Assembly: GCA_002399735.1 (NCBI GenBank)
Contig: DHEF01000001.1
Span: 54,934-118,933, forward strand
Direction of reading: 5' to 3'
Source of the DNA: Chitinophagaceae bacterium UBA4857
GTDB lineage: Bacteria; Bacteroidota; Bacteroidia; Chitinophagales; Chitinophagaceae
DNA length: 64,000 bases
The notes under the pieces were generated by a model. It worked only from the letters and a program-made list of their open reading frames with translations. It ran no database searches and was not told the origin of the DNA. Position numbers and translations under genes: made by a program. Positions 20,665 to 29,766 of the stretch are shown piece after piece. How positions within the stretch are numbered: the first letter of the stretch is position 1; each line of letters opens with the position of its first letter.

Positions 20665-20750
20665 TAATACGATGATGATTAGCGAACTGAACGTACAAGA
20701 GTGCGACGCAACGAAAGTTCATCCGTGTTACTGCTGCTGGTAACCAAAAT
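20665..20750 (-). repeat. R1 intergenic repeat, copy 7 (reverse)
   Basis: Inverse of copy 6 over 44 bases (20669-20712) with one mismatch. Its GGTAACC end abuts the stop of the minus-strand T9SS gene. Confidence 0.7.
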
Positions 20751-20754
20751 ACAA

Positions 20755-23700
20755 TTACCGTATTAAAACAAAAGTTCCTTTACGGTTAATGACACCGCAG
20801 TTGGTAACGGCATTAACCATATACACATATGCACCGGCAGCTTGTTGCACGCCTTTAAAGTTGCCGTCCCAGCAAGCACCAACCTGATTGGTATAAAATA
20901 ATCTTTGCCCCCAACGGTTATAAACACTAAACTCTACTTTTTCAATAACGCCCCAATATTTAATGCCATAACAATCGTTATGTCCATCGCCATTAGGTGT
21001 AAAAGCATTGGGCATAAGGTTGTCGCCTTTGTTGGTGGTAAGTATATTTAGTTGTACGGTATCAGTATCTGCACAGCCATAACGGTTGTAGCCGGTAACA
21101 ACGTATTGCATGGGAGTAATAGGGCTGGCAACCGGATTAGCAATATTTGCTCTGTTTAAACCAGTAGCCGGTGCCCAGTTATAACGTATACCACCTTGCG
21201 CAGTTAATTGAGAAGAGCCATAACTACAATCAAGATCATTTTCTTTGATGGCAGTAATATTGGGTACAGGGTTAACGGTAATAGTTGTACTTAATGTGGC
21301 TACATTGCTACACACGGTATCAGTAATAGTGGCAGTGTAAGTAGTAGTGTTACCAGGGTAGGCCTTTGGCGTAGCAATGCTACTGTTGTTAAGCGTTGCC
21401 GAAGGTTGCCAGTTAAAACGTTCTCCACCTGAAGCCGTAAGTGTGATAGTATCCCTATCGCAGATGGTTGCGTTAGGGCTAATGGTAAATACAGGATCGG
21501 GCCGCCAGGTAAGTGTAACGGAATCTTTACTGCTACAGTTAATAGCATCTGATACGGTTACAATATATTTTGTACTGCTTTGTACAGGTGTAGCAACAGG
21601 GTTAAAAATATTGGGGTTATTTAAAGTTGCTGCATTAGTCCATTGAAAATTTGTTCCGTTGGATATTACTTCTAATGGCAATGAAGTACTGCGGCAAATA
21701 ATTGAATCAGGCGTTATACTACTGATAACAGGTGCAGGGTTTACATTTACTGTAACCTGATCGGTTGCGATACAACCAAAAATAGTCGTACCCGTTACGG
21801 TGTAGGTAGTAGTAGTGGTTGGAGAAGCCAACGGATTTGGTATTTGCGCATTACTCAAACTGCCTGGGTTTGACCAGCTATACGTTAATGTACCGGATGC
21901 GTTTAACTGAGTACTATCGCTTTCGCAAATGGTAGCATTTACAACGCTGGCGGTTACTACAGGTATTTCTGTTTGTAAAGTAATTGAGTCACGGTAAAGG
22001 GTTAGCTCGGCAAAAGAAAGATCGTCTAAGGCAAAATCGTTACCAGCCGAATGAATATTATTGTTAACTATTCGTAGAGTTGCGATATCGTTTATGCCCG
22101 AATTCCAGCTTGTTGAAAATTGCTCCCATTGGCAAGTTGTTGCTATACCTGTGAACGGATTGCCGATAGCCAGGTCATTAATGTAAAGTTGCAAGCTTGC
22201 CGGGTTTGTAGGTTGCAGGCTTTGTAGCCATCCGGAAAAACTATAATTTGAATTTGGGGTTACATTAATAGATTGTTCCCAGATAGTAGTATTGGGAGAG
22301 GTTATCCCGTTTGCCAATAACATATTGCCGTTGTTGCCGGTATGGTCATTACAGTTAGCAAAATATTGATGCCAGGCAGTAATATTGTTACTGACGGTGT
22401 AGGTGCCCAAATCCCACCCGGAACTTGAGTTATAGGTATAGGCGGAAGTAAAGCCGGTATTGCCTTGTGAAAAATCTCCGTTTACAATAAGGTTATTGCC
22501 TGGTCTTTGTGCATGTAAGTAGTAAGTTGTGGGGACAGCGGGATTTACCGCAACAGGATTGGCAATATTAGTAGCTGATAAACCCGTTGCCGGGAACCAG
22601 CAATAACTTAATGCCGGTAAACTGTTTAACTGTAAGGTGCTATTTTGACAAAGTGTTGTGTCGCGGCTAATAATTAAGCTATCAATAGTTAAGTTTATAA
22701 TTAAATCTTTTTGTACGCTGAGGTTACAGCCATTGGCGGTACTTACATTCAACTGTACGGTATAAGTATTGAAATCGTTATACAATATAGTAACCGTATT
22801 ATCGGTAGTGTTGGTATTGCCGTTACCAAAACTCCAGTTAATGTCAGTGGTTTGTGGTGTTTCGTTGGTAAATGTTACATGTAAGGGATTACATACATCT
22901 TGTATAAAACTAAAATCGGCTGTTTCATTAACTACGTTAAATGTATCACGGGTGGTGCAACCATACCAGGTCATATCAACCCAATAAATGCCTGTTGCCA
23001 CAACATCAATTGTATTTGTAGTTTGGCCGGTGCTCCATGTATAGGTGATATTACCCGGCAGGTTTTTTTGCAGGGTAATTGTTTGCCCCGGACAAATGGT
23101 ACGCTGTTGTATAGGGTTTTTAGGTGGTGGAGCCACTACCACCACGGGCTTACAGTATGATGATTGCGTGGGCAGGCCGTCATCAACTGTTAAACTAATA
23201 TTGTATGTACCCGGCTGACTATACGTAAAAGGTGGTGGATTTTCTGCTGAGGTACTGGGTATGCTGGCATTATTGCAACCGGCAAATTGTAAACGGGTAA
23301 TGGTGCTGTTGTTTACATTGGTAATAAAACTATACAGACTGTTACCTACCCTGAAAAGTTTTGAAATAGAGTGAGGGAAGTTTAAACTTCCTAAATTACC
23401 AAGTGAGGTTCCTGTTGGGGGCTGATCTAAACCGTTGGTAAAATTAAGCCTGACTAATGTATTGCTGTTTGCATTTACAACAAAACCCGTAACTGTTTCG
23501 CATGAACGAAGTATATATAAGTCTCTTGGTGCTACTAATGTATTACCGGGGTTCCCAAGATTGACTGAAGTTGGGGTGTTATTTAACAAAGATGCTCCAA
23601 AGTCTATACGGGTTATTGTTCTGCTGGTTTCGTTGGTTACAAAAGCATGCCAGTTGTTATTATTATTTATAAGAAAAATGCCCGTTGGAAAACTAAGTCC

Positions 23701-25101
23701 GGGAACGGTGAAATTAAAAGTAGTTGGTACAGTACTGAAATTGGTGCCGAAGCTTATACGGGTAAGCCGATTGCTGGTAGCGTTTACAACAAAGCCATAC
23801 CAATTATTACCTTCTTTAAACAAATGTAGATCTACCGGGTAAGAGAGGTTGCTGCCGGGGTTACCCCAATCCGTTGCTGTAGGAGTAAGGTTAGTGAGGT
23901 CAGTACCAAACTCCAGTTTTATTATTCCGGGAGTTGTGCCAGATGTGGTATGGCCCCCTACTATTATTGCGTACCATCGGTTAGCCTCCTTTACTACTTG
24001 TATACCCTCTGCATTATTTTGTATTATTCCGCTAAAGTTGCCCAAGTTTCTTGCGGTAGGTGTATTTAGCAAACTGTTACCAAAATCCAGACGAATAAGC
24101 TCTCCGGGTATATGATTAATTACAAATACATAGTAATTGCCATTGTATTCTACAAAATCGGAAAAAACCGGCATTTGTAACGCTCCACCCGGGTTGCCCA
24201 GATTTACAGCATTGGGAATGGTATTTGTAATGTCGGAAACACAGAAGTTCCAGTAATAAGAACTAGCATTAACTGAAAGGTTTTGGATGTTTATTGGGTT
24301 GTTGATGCATACTGTATCGGGGGCTGTGAAAATTGGAGCAACATTTTTTCCCGGACAAAGCGCCAATACTTCTTCTTGGCTTAAAGCTCTATTATAGATG
24401 CTAATATCGTCAATAACCCCATTAAACATCTGCCTGTCATTTCGCCACCAGCTTCCAATTTGAACATCGGCACCAGGACAAGCATTTAGGGCATTGTAAC
24501 TGGTTGTAGTAGAAGATATTAAATTCCCGTCTAGATATATTTTTTGTGTATTGTTTTCAAAAGTTGTTACAAAGCAGTACCATTGGTTTAATATCATGGG
24601 CCCGCCACCTGTATTTACATAGCTAGAATTAAGTGATTCATCAATACACCCATTTCCGTCTGGGTTAATTCCAAAAAGCACACCGGGTATTGGAGCGTAA
24701 TCAATTGCTACTTGATATTGTGTACCCTTGCCTGAACTATAGTTAGTTTTACCTATTAGAGTTTGTGTACCATTTTTTGCAGGATTAAAATAAAGCACAA
24801 CAGACATTGCATTGGAGTAGTTTAGAGAGGGGGAATTGGGTATTGATATATAGTCATCTACTCCATCAAAATAATATGCTGAATTTGGTACACCAAATCT
24901 GTCAGTGGTTAAAGTTACGCCGCCTTGTAAAGTGCCGTTATTATTATTCCCACTTAAATCGTTTGCATTCCCATTGAAAAGGTATTTAGCAGATAGGCCG
25001 AGATCAAGGTTGATTTGACTAAAAACAATTTGGTATTGTGTTATTAGAATTATGCACAAAAAAAATCTAATAATATATGCAGGTTTTGGGTGGTAACGCA
25101 T
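20755..25101 (-). CDS. Secreted LamG/PKD multidomain protein with T9SS type B sorting domain
   Basis: 1448 residues. Signal peptide about 1-29 (IIRFFLCIILITQYQIVFSQ). LamG/concanavalin-like domain about 33-250. About 296-608 holds roughly six repeats of 45-55 residues built on NLGNPG, the NxWYGFVVN type and LTRIxFG, which look like propeller blades. This block interrupts a PKD domain: its first half (NLSVNASSYYWNFC) is at about 273-287 and its second half (FTYSQPGTYNISLTVDDG) at about 625-642. Ig-like/PKD domains follow to about 860, then a carbohydrate-binding-like domain (about 868-1032), three to four more Ig-like repeats, and a gliding-motility-type C-terminal domain (about 1360-1448, LMPNAFTPNGDGHNDCYGI). 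Family knowledge: that domain directs export by T9SS and surface attachment. Predicted to be a cell-surface adhesin or glycan-binding protein; the exact ligand is unknown. Confidence 0.88.
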   Translation of the reverse strand: MRYHPKPAYIIRFFLCIILITQYQIVFSQINLDLGLSAKYLFNGNANDLSGNNNNGTLQGGVTLTTDRFGVPNSAYYFDGVDDYISIPNSPSLNYSNAMSVVLYFNPAKNGTQTLIGKTNYSSGKGTQYQVAIDYAPIPGVLFGINPDGNGCIDESLNSSYVNTGGGPMILNQWYCFVTTFENNTQKIYLDGNLISSTTTSYNALNACPGADVQIGSWWRNDRQMFNGVIDDISIYNRALSQEEVLALCPGKNVAPIFTAPDTVCINNPINIQNLSVNASSYYWNFCVSDITNTIPNAVNLGNPGGALQMPVFSDFVEYNGNYYVFVINHIPGELIRLDFGNSLLNTPTARNLGNFSGIIQNNAEGIQVVKEANRWYAIIVGGHTTSGTTPGIIKLEFGTDLTNLTPTATDWGNPGSNLSYPVDLHLFKEGNNWYGFVVNATSNRLTRISFGTNFSTVPTTFNFTVPGLSFPTGIFLINNNNNWHAFVTNETSRTITRIDFGASLLNNTPTSVNLGNPGNTLVAPRDLYILRSCETVTGFVVNANSNTLVRLNFTNGLDQPPTGTSLGNLGSLNFPHSISKLFRVGNSLYSFITNVNNSTITRLQFAGCNNASIPSTSAENPPPFTYSQPGTYNISLTVDDGLPTQSSYCKPVVVVAPPPKNPIQQRTICPGQTITLQKNLPGNITYTWSTGQTTNTIDVVATGIYWVDMTWYGCTTRDTFNVVNETADFSFIQDVCNPLHVTFTNETPQTTDINWSFGNGNTNTTDNTVTILYNDFNTYTVQLNVSTANGCNLSVQKDLIINLTIDSLIISRDTTLCQNSTLQLNSLPALSYCWFPATGLSATNIANPVAVNPAVPTTYYLHAQRPGNNLIVNGDFSQGNTGFTSAYTYNSSSGWDLGTYTVSNNITAWHQYFANCNDHTGNNGNMLLANGITSPNTTIWEQSINVTPNSNYSFSGWLQSLQPTNPASLQLYINDLAIGNPFTGIATTCQWEQFSTSWNSGINDIATLRIVNNNIHSAGNDFALDDLSFAELTLYRDSITLQTEIPVVTASVVNATICESDSTQLNASGTLTYSWSNPGSLSNAQIPNPLASPTTTTTYTVTGTTIFGCIATDQVTVNVNPAPVISSITPDSIICRSTSLPLEVISNGTNFQWTNAATLNNPNIFNPVATPVQSSTKYIVTVSDAINCSSKDSVTLTWRPDPVFTISPNATICDRDTITLTASGGERFNWQPSATLNNSSIATPKAYPGNTTTYTATITDTVCSNVATLSTTITVNPVPNITAIKENDLDCSYGSSQLTAQGGIRYNWAPATGLNRANIANPVASPITPMQYVVTGYNRYGCADTDTVQLNILTTNKGDNLMPNAFTPNGDGHNDCYGIKYWGVIEKVEFSVYNRWGQRLFYTNQVGACWDGNFKGVQQAAGAYVYMVNAVTNCGVINRKGTFVLIR

Positions 25102-25261
25102 ACTCCTTAAGGGATGAATTGGTTTGCTAGGTTCGGTTAATGCTTATTTTTGGTCAAAGTACAACATCTTTTATATAAGAGCCAATAATAATTGCCTTAT
25201 TAGGCCTTTTTTTGATATGGAACAGCTTAATTATTACTTATTTTTGATGAAAATTTAAAAG

Positions 25262-26119
25262 TTGGTCGATACTTTCCTGAGTAATAATGCTTCTCCAAAA
25301 GTCAGTATAATTATTCCATGTTATAATCAAGGACATTTTTTGAAAGATGCGTTGGCTAGTTTAGCAGAATGCGATAGTACTCTTTTTGAGATTATAATTG
25401 TAAACGACGGTTCAACGGATGAGTTTACAAATTCATATCTTAGTTTGTTACAACGTGATGGCATGCATGTGATTTTTCAGGAGAATAAAGGCCTTCCGGT
25501 TGCCAGAAATGTAGCAATTAAAGCCGCTAAAGGAGAATACATATTGCCTTTAGACTCAGACAACAAAATCCGAGGCCAATATTTGACCGAAGCTATTTCT
25601 ATATTGGACAATGATTCCAATACTGTAGTAGTCTATGGGAATGCAGCTTTTTTTGGAGAGAGAGAAGGGGTGTGGACCGTAGGAGAGTATAATTTACAAA
25701 AACTAATGTTGGATAATTATATCGATGCCTGCGCAGTAATGAGAAAAAGCGTAGTATTGGAAGTGGGTATGTATGATGAAAAAGGAATTGGAGGGTGGGA
25801 AGATTGGGATTTGTGGTTACGGATTTCATTTGCTGGGTATAAATTTAAATATATTGACAAAGTTCTTTTTGATTATAGGGTAATAAACTCATCAATGTCT
25901 AAACAACTTGTTGGGAATTTTGAAAAAAGAAACCGTTATTTAAAATATATTAATGAAAAGTATCCGGATAAAATGGGACATGATTGGGTTAATGGTCTTT
26001 TTGTTACAAGATTCAAGAAAAGCCCATTAAAGTTTCTCGTTAAATTATTTATTAAAACTTATTTCCCCAAATACTACGATAAACTACTGAGACAAAATAA
26101 AATTATTACAGGTTTGTAG
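25262..26119 (+). CDS. Family 2 glycosyltransferase
   Basis: 285 residues with a GT-A fold start: VSIIIPCYNQGHFLKDAL, then the nucleotide-binding IIIVNDGSTD, the GLPVARN motif and a D-S-D metal site (LPLDSDNK). GGWEDWDLWLR near residue 175 is the usual acceptor-side motif of GT2 enzymes. The start appears to be TTG at 25262: the in-frame ATG at 25247 is closed by TAA two codons later and no later Met leaves an intact GT-A fold. It is the first of five tightly packed plus-strand genes. The transferred sugar cannot be told. Likely role: surface polysaccharide or protein glycan assembly at the cytoplasmic face. Confidence 0.85.
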   Translation: MVDTFLSNNASPKVSIIIPCYNQGHFLKDALASLAECDSTLFEIIIVNDGSTDEFTNSYLSLLQRDGMHVIFQENKGLPVARNVAIKAAKGEYILPLDSDNKIRGQYLTEAISILDNDSNTVVVYGNAAFFGEREGVWTVGEYNLQKLMLDNYIDACAVMRKSVVLEVGMYDEKGIGGWEDWDLWLRISFAGYKFKYIDKVLFDYRVINSSMSKQLVGNFEKRNRYLKYINEKYPDKMGHDWVNGLFVTRFKKSPLKFLVKLFIKTYFPKYYDKLLRQNKIITGL

Positions 26120-26134
26120 TTGAAAATTTTAACA

Positions 26135-26908
26135 ATGATTTCTCCGTCACTTTCTTTTAAAACGTATATTAAATCTCTCGGTTTTAAAACCGGACTTGTG
26201 AATTTTGTAAGATCAAAATTTAAGTCCGGGCCATTTTCTAAGGCAAAAATAGATAGCCTGCCCTCTCCCATTTTGTTGAGAAATAATACATCAGATTATA
26301 CTGCATTTCAAACAATTTTTGTTCATGGTGAATATGATTATAAATTGCCCTTTGTTCCGGAATTTATTATTGACTGCGGTGCAAACATCGGTCTGACAAC
26401 ATTATATTTTTTATCAAAATTTCCGGATTGCGAAGTGGTAGCTATTGAACCTGAAGATGCAAACTTTGAAATGTTGAAAAAAAATACGAGCCTTTTTAAG
26501 AAGGTGAATCGTATAAAAGCCGCAATATGGATAGATGATTCAAAACTTAAAATTGTAGATGATCCTGAGCAAAGTTATTGGGGGAAAAGAGTAATGCCCA
26601 GTAATGACATCACAGATGATTCGCTAATAGATACGGTTAGAATAGATAAGATTTTGAAAAATAGTGGTAGGGATACTATTGATGTTTTAAAGATAGATAT
26701 TGAAGGAGCAGAGTTGGAGCTTTTCTCTGAGGGATACGAAGCATGGCTGCCTAAAACAAAAGTCTTAATGATTGAGTTGCATGATAGGTTTAAGAAAGGA
26801 TGTAGTAAAAGCTTTTTTAAGGCGTTGATTAACTATGATTTCTCAGTTTATACCAGTGGCGAAAATTTAATTTGTGTTAATAATAATTTGATAAATGGTA
26901 GAAAATAG
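26135..26908 (+). CDS. FkbM family methyltransferase
   Basis: 257 residues from the ATG at 26135; a TTG at 26120, directly after the previous stop, is an alternative giving 262 residues. SAM-binding motifs are clear: IIDCGANIGLTTLYF (motif I), VVAIEPE (motif II), and DVLKIDIEGAELELF, the typical FkbM signature. FkbM enzymes are O-methyltransferases, often acting on sugar hydroxyls in glycan clusters. The 3' end overlaps the next gene by 14 bases. Together with the flanking glycosyltransferases it probably methylates a sugar of the same glycan. Confidence 0.85.
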   Translation: MISPSLSFKTYIKSLGFKTGLVNFVRSKFKSGPFSKAKIDSLPSPILLRNNTSDYTAFQTIFVHGEYDYKLPFVPEFIIDCGANIGLTTLYFLSKFPDCEVVAIEPEDANFEMLKKNTSLFKKVNRIKAAIWIDDSKLKIVDDPEQSYWGKRVMPSNDITDDSLIDTVRIDKILKNSGRDTIDVLKIDIEGAELELFSEGYEAWLPKTKVLMIELHDRFKKGCSKSFFKALINYDFSVYTSGENLICVNNNLINGRK

Positions 26909-27611
26909 AGAGGTAGGATTAGAGCGTTTGTCAAGTTTAGATACGCCAACTTATTCGGAAATGTATCTGAGTAACACTTTGTTAAAAAAATCTTTGACAA
27001 CTGCTGCAGAAGCACATGCTAATGGAGAGCTTCTTGATATTGGTTGCGGCAACAAACCTTATGAAGTTCTTTTTAAAAAAACTACAACTAAGTATATCGG
27101 TTGTGATATAGTTCAAAGTAGTAGAAATTGTGTAGATGTAATTTGTCCTTCCAATGCATTGAAATTTGCCGATAATCATTTCGATACAGTTTTGACTACT
27201 CAAGTTATTGAGCATGTAGAAAGCCCGGCGGCCTTGCTAAAAGAAGCATATCGAGTATTAAAACCGGATGGTGTTATTATTGTGACAGGGCCATTCTTTT
27301 GGCAATTGCATGAAGAGCCCTATGACTTTTTTAGATTTACGAAGTACGGCTTTGAGACATTATTAAAAGATGCAGGATTTAAAAATATTAAAATTGATCC
27401 AGTTGGAGGCAAATGGACAACACTGGCTCAAATGTTTTTAAATGTAGTTTACTCTGCATTTAAGAAAAAGAAATGGTGGAAAAAGCCTATAAAATTTTTA
27501 TTTATTCACCTCAGAGGAACATGGATGATAAATAAAATCGCTTTATGGTTGGATAGAAAAAATTATGATTCTTTACTTACCCTGAATTATATTGTGGTTG
27601 CGAAAAAATAA
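26895..27611 (+). CDS. Class I SAM-dependent methyltransferase
   Basis: 238 residues of Methyltransf_11 type: LLDIGCGNKPYE (motif I), YIGCDIV (motif II), FDTVLTTQVIEHV (motif IV region) and EAYRVLKPDGVIIVTGP. Its start overlaps the end of the FkbM gene, so translation is probably coupled. The C-terminal 50 residues are basic (KKKWWKKP), which may favour membrane association. Methyl transfer to a glycan or its lipid-linked precursor is the likely role by context; the substrate is unknown. Confidence 0.83.
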   Translation: MVENREVGLERLSSLDTPTYSEMYLSNTLLKKSLTTAAEAHANGELLDIGCGNKPYEVLFKKTTTKYIGCDIVQSSRNCVDVICPSNALKFADNHFDTVLTTQVIEHVESPAALLKEAYRVLKPDGVIIVTGPFFWQLHEEPYDFFRFTKYGFETLLKDAGFKNIKIDPVGGKWTTLAQMFLNVVYSAFKKKKWWKKPIKFLFIHLRGTWMINKIALWLDRKNYDSLLTLNYIVVAKK

Positions 27612-27618
27612 TAGGTTA

Positions 27619-28569
27619 ATGAATGATAAAATCTCTCACCCCCTCATATCAATCTGCATTCCCGCCTATAATAGGGCTGATAAACTGAAACGTCTTTTAG
27701 ATTCTATCGTAAGTCAACAGTATGAAAATTTTGAGGTAATAATATCAGACGACAGCAGTACAAATGTTGTAGAATCATTAGCAAAAGAATATGTAGAAAG
27801 TTTGCCAATAATCTATAATAGAAATATACCAGCCTTAGGTACTCCCGAGAATTGGAATGAGGCTGTCAGGAGGTCAAAAGGACAATGGATTAAAATAATG
27901 CACGATGATGACTACTTTGCCACCGATACTGCGTTAGGTGAGTTTGCACAAGCTACTACTACTTCTCCCGGCGCATTTATTTTTAGTGCATATAATAACG
28001 AAAACGCTAAAGGCGAAAAAGTTGCTGTATACCCGTTTTCATCACGATTAAAAAAAATTATAAAGACTCCTGTAAATCTTTGGGCTCAAAATATTATTGG
28101 CCCACCATCAGTAGTATTATATCCCAATGACGGTAACTTTATTTACGATAAACGAATGAAATGGCTGGTAGATATTGATATGTATATAAGAAGGATGGCG
28201 TCGTCCCGGGTAATTTATTTGCCCTCTACGTTAATTAATGTTGAGCTAGGCGAAACGCAAGTAACGGCTACTGTAAAAAGCGATCCGGCTGTAGAAGTGC
28301 CTGAACATTTTATGTTACTTGAAAAGGTTACATTAGCATCGTTAAAAAATATTTTGGTGTACGATTATCATTGGCGTTTTATCAGAAACTTTAAAGTAAA
28401 CTCTTTTAATTTCTTTTATCAATATGGTTACAATGGAAAAATTATTCCCTTGTATCTTAGTATGATTAAATGGCAAAATAAAATTCCTTTTTACTTGTTA
28501 AGGCTTGGAGTGTTTTCAAAAATGTTTATGCTTTTGCATTTTTTATTGCATAAAAAAATGCTAAAATAA
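27619..28569 (+). CDS. Family 2 glycosyltransferase
   Basis: 316 residues from ATG 27619 (MNDKISHPLISICIPAYNR). The frame opens further upstream at 27592 inside the preceding gene, but those codons overlap its C-terminus and precede the conserved fold. GT2 motifs: ISICIPAYNRADKL, FEVIISDDSS, and the metal site IMHDDDYF. It follows the methyltransferase stop by 7 bases. The C-terminal 60 residues are basic and aromatic. Likely adds one sugar to the glycan made by this cluster; specificity unknown. Confidence 0.85.
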   Translation: MNDKISHPLISICIPAYNRADKLKRLLDSIVSQQYENFEVIISDDSSTNVVESLAKEYVESLPIIYNRNIPALGTPENWNEAVRRSKGQWIKIMHDDDYFATDTALGEFAQATTTSPGAFIFSAYNNENAKGEKVAVYPFSSRLKKIIKTPVNLWAQNIIGPPSVVLYPNDGNFIYDKRMKWLVDIDMYIRRMASSRVIYLPSTLINVELGETQVTATVKSDPAVEVPEHFMLLEKVTLASLKNILVYDYHWRFIRNFKVNSFNFFYQYGYNGKIIPLYLSMIKWQNKIPFYLLRLGVFSKMFMLLHFLLHKKMLK

Positions 28570-28578
28570 TTTAGTAAT

Positions 28579-29583
28579 ATGTCTTTGTCTGTCATCATCA
28601 TTAATTATAAATCTATCGGGCTTATACATGATTGTTTAAGCAGTTTTTTGCCTGTGCAGGCAGAAAACGTAGAGGTGATTATTGTAAATAATGATATGGA
28701 TACTAACATACAGCAACAAACATTAACTACTGAATTTACAAATGTTAGCTGGGTTGATATGGGCTACAATGCAGGTTTTGCCCGTGCAAATAATGCAGGT
28801 ATAAAAGCTGCAACCGGCAGTATTGTTTTATTGTTAAATCCCGATACATTAATAGTAGACAATGCAATTATACAGGCATATCATGCATTACATAAATCCA
28901 AACATATTGCATGTGGTGTGCAGTTATTATACGATGACAAAACCCCGCAAATATCCGGTAACTATGTAATGAAAGGCGGATTAAACTACTTGCTGCCTTT
29001 ACCATACACCGGTAAATTTTTAAAAGCTATTGCCCAATTATTACAAGTAAAAAAGCCTAATATTCCAGATGCTTCTACAGAAGAAGAAGTGGATTGGATA
29101 AACGGTGCTTTTTTAATGGTAAAAAAAGAGGCTATTACTAAAGCGGGTTTGTTGGATGAAGATTTCTTCTTGTATGCCGAAGAAGCCGAGTGGTGTAGCC
29201 GTTTAAAAAAGCAAGGCTCCTTATGCATATTTGGCCAGTTTAAGGTTGTTCATTTACAAGGCAAAACCGCTAACGAAACTTTTGGGACACATGATAAAGG
29301 TTACTTTGACCTATATACCAAAAAAGGATTACAGATAATGGTATCCAATTTTGTGCGCATCCGTAAAGAGTTTGGCGTTGCTTGGTATTTGTTTCAGCTG
29401 GCAGGCTATACAGCTACTATCCCCGTTTTTTTTATAGGTTTATTATTGCAAAATATTTTTACACTTAATAATCCTTTTAAACATTTTTCTTTTTTATCAG
29501 GCTTTATCAAAAATGTAGCAAGGTTGTGGACTTTAACTCCAACCATCATTAGCAACAAACCATATTTCTATAAAATGTTATAA
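28579..29583 (+). CDS. Family 2 glycosyltransferase, rhamnosyltransferase-like
   Basis: 334 residues. Features of the WbbL/RfbF-like GT2 branch: SVIIINYKSIGLIHDCL, NAGFARANNAGI, LLLNPDTLI, and VDWINGAFLMVKKEA followed by EDFFLYAEEAEWCSR. A hydrophobic segment near residues 268-290 (WYLFQLAGYTATIPVFFIGLLL) suggests membrane association. It starts 9 bases after the previous stop and ends the plus-strand run; repeat R1 follows. Transfer of rhamnose or another deoxysugar is possible but is an inference from family resemblance only. Confidence 0.85.
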   Translation: MSLSVIIINYKSIGLIHDCLSSFLPVQAENVEVIIVNNDMDTNIQQQTLTTEFTNVSWVDMGYNAGFARANNAGIKAATGSIVLLLNPDTLIVDNAIIQAYHALHKSKHIACGVQLLYDDKTPQISGNYVMKGGLNYLLPLPYTGKFLKAIAQLLQVKKPNIPDASTEEEVDWINGAFLMVKKEAITKAGLLDEDFFLYAEEAEWCSRLKKQGSLCIFGQFKVVHLQGKTANETFGTHDKGYFDLYTKKGLQIMVSNFVRIRKEFGVAWYLFQLAGYTATIPVFFIGLLLQNIFTLNNPFKHFSFLSGFIKNVARLWTLTPTIISNKPYFYKML

Positions 29584-29599
29584 TTGTTTCAGCATTAAT

Positions 29600-29672
29600 T
29601 TTTTTGATCCCGGCTTTTGTTCCCTGATTGGGCTTTTGTTGCGTCGCACTCTTGTGCACCTGTAACTTTATT
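29600..29672 (+). repeat. R1 intergenic repeat, copy 8
   Basis: TTTTGTTCCCTGATTGGGCT then core GTTGCGTCGCACTCTTGTGC. Between the last plus-strand GT2 gene and the GT4 gene. Confidence 0.65.
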
Positions 29673-29766
29673 CGGCACTTTTGCATGGTTTCTCATATTT
29701 AAATACTATCCTCCTATCGGATAACAAGTAAAGTTCAATTAAGGCATGCTGCCGGTAAACTAATCA

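Larger units (their letters stand above)
20095..20754. other. 660-base intergenic region rich in repeats
   Basis: Contains a forward R1 copy (20101-20190), a reverse R1 copy (20665-20750), a perfect palindrome (20516-20547) and a stretch with TCGCTTCGCTCGGAATGAC at about 20291-20310, a short repeat type I recall from many bacterial genomes. No ORF with coding character was seen. It separates the permease array from the convergent T9SS gene. Confidence 0.6.

Noticed and set aside
23435..24115. Plus-strand open frames inside the T9SS type B gene
   Set aside because: They are shadows of a repetitive minus-strand coding sequence and show no domain or start signals.
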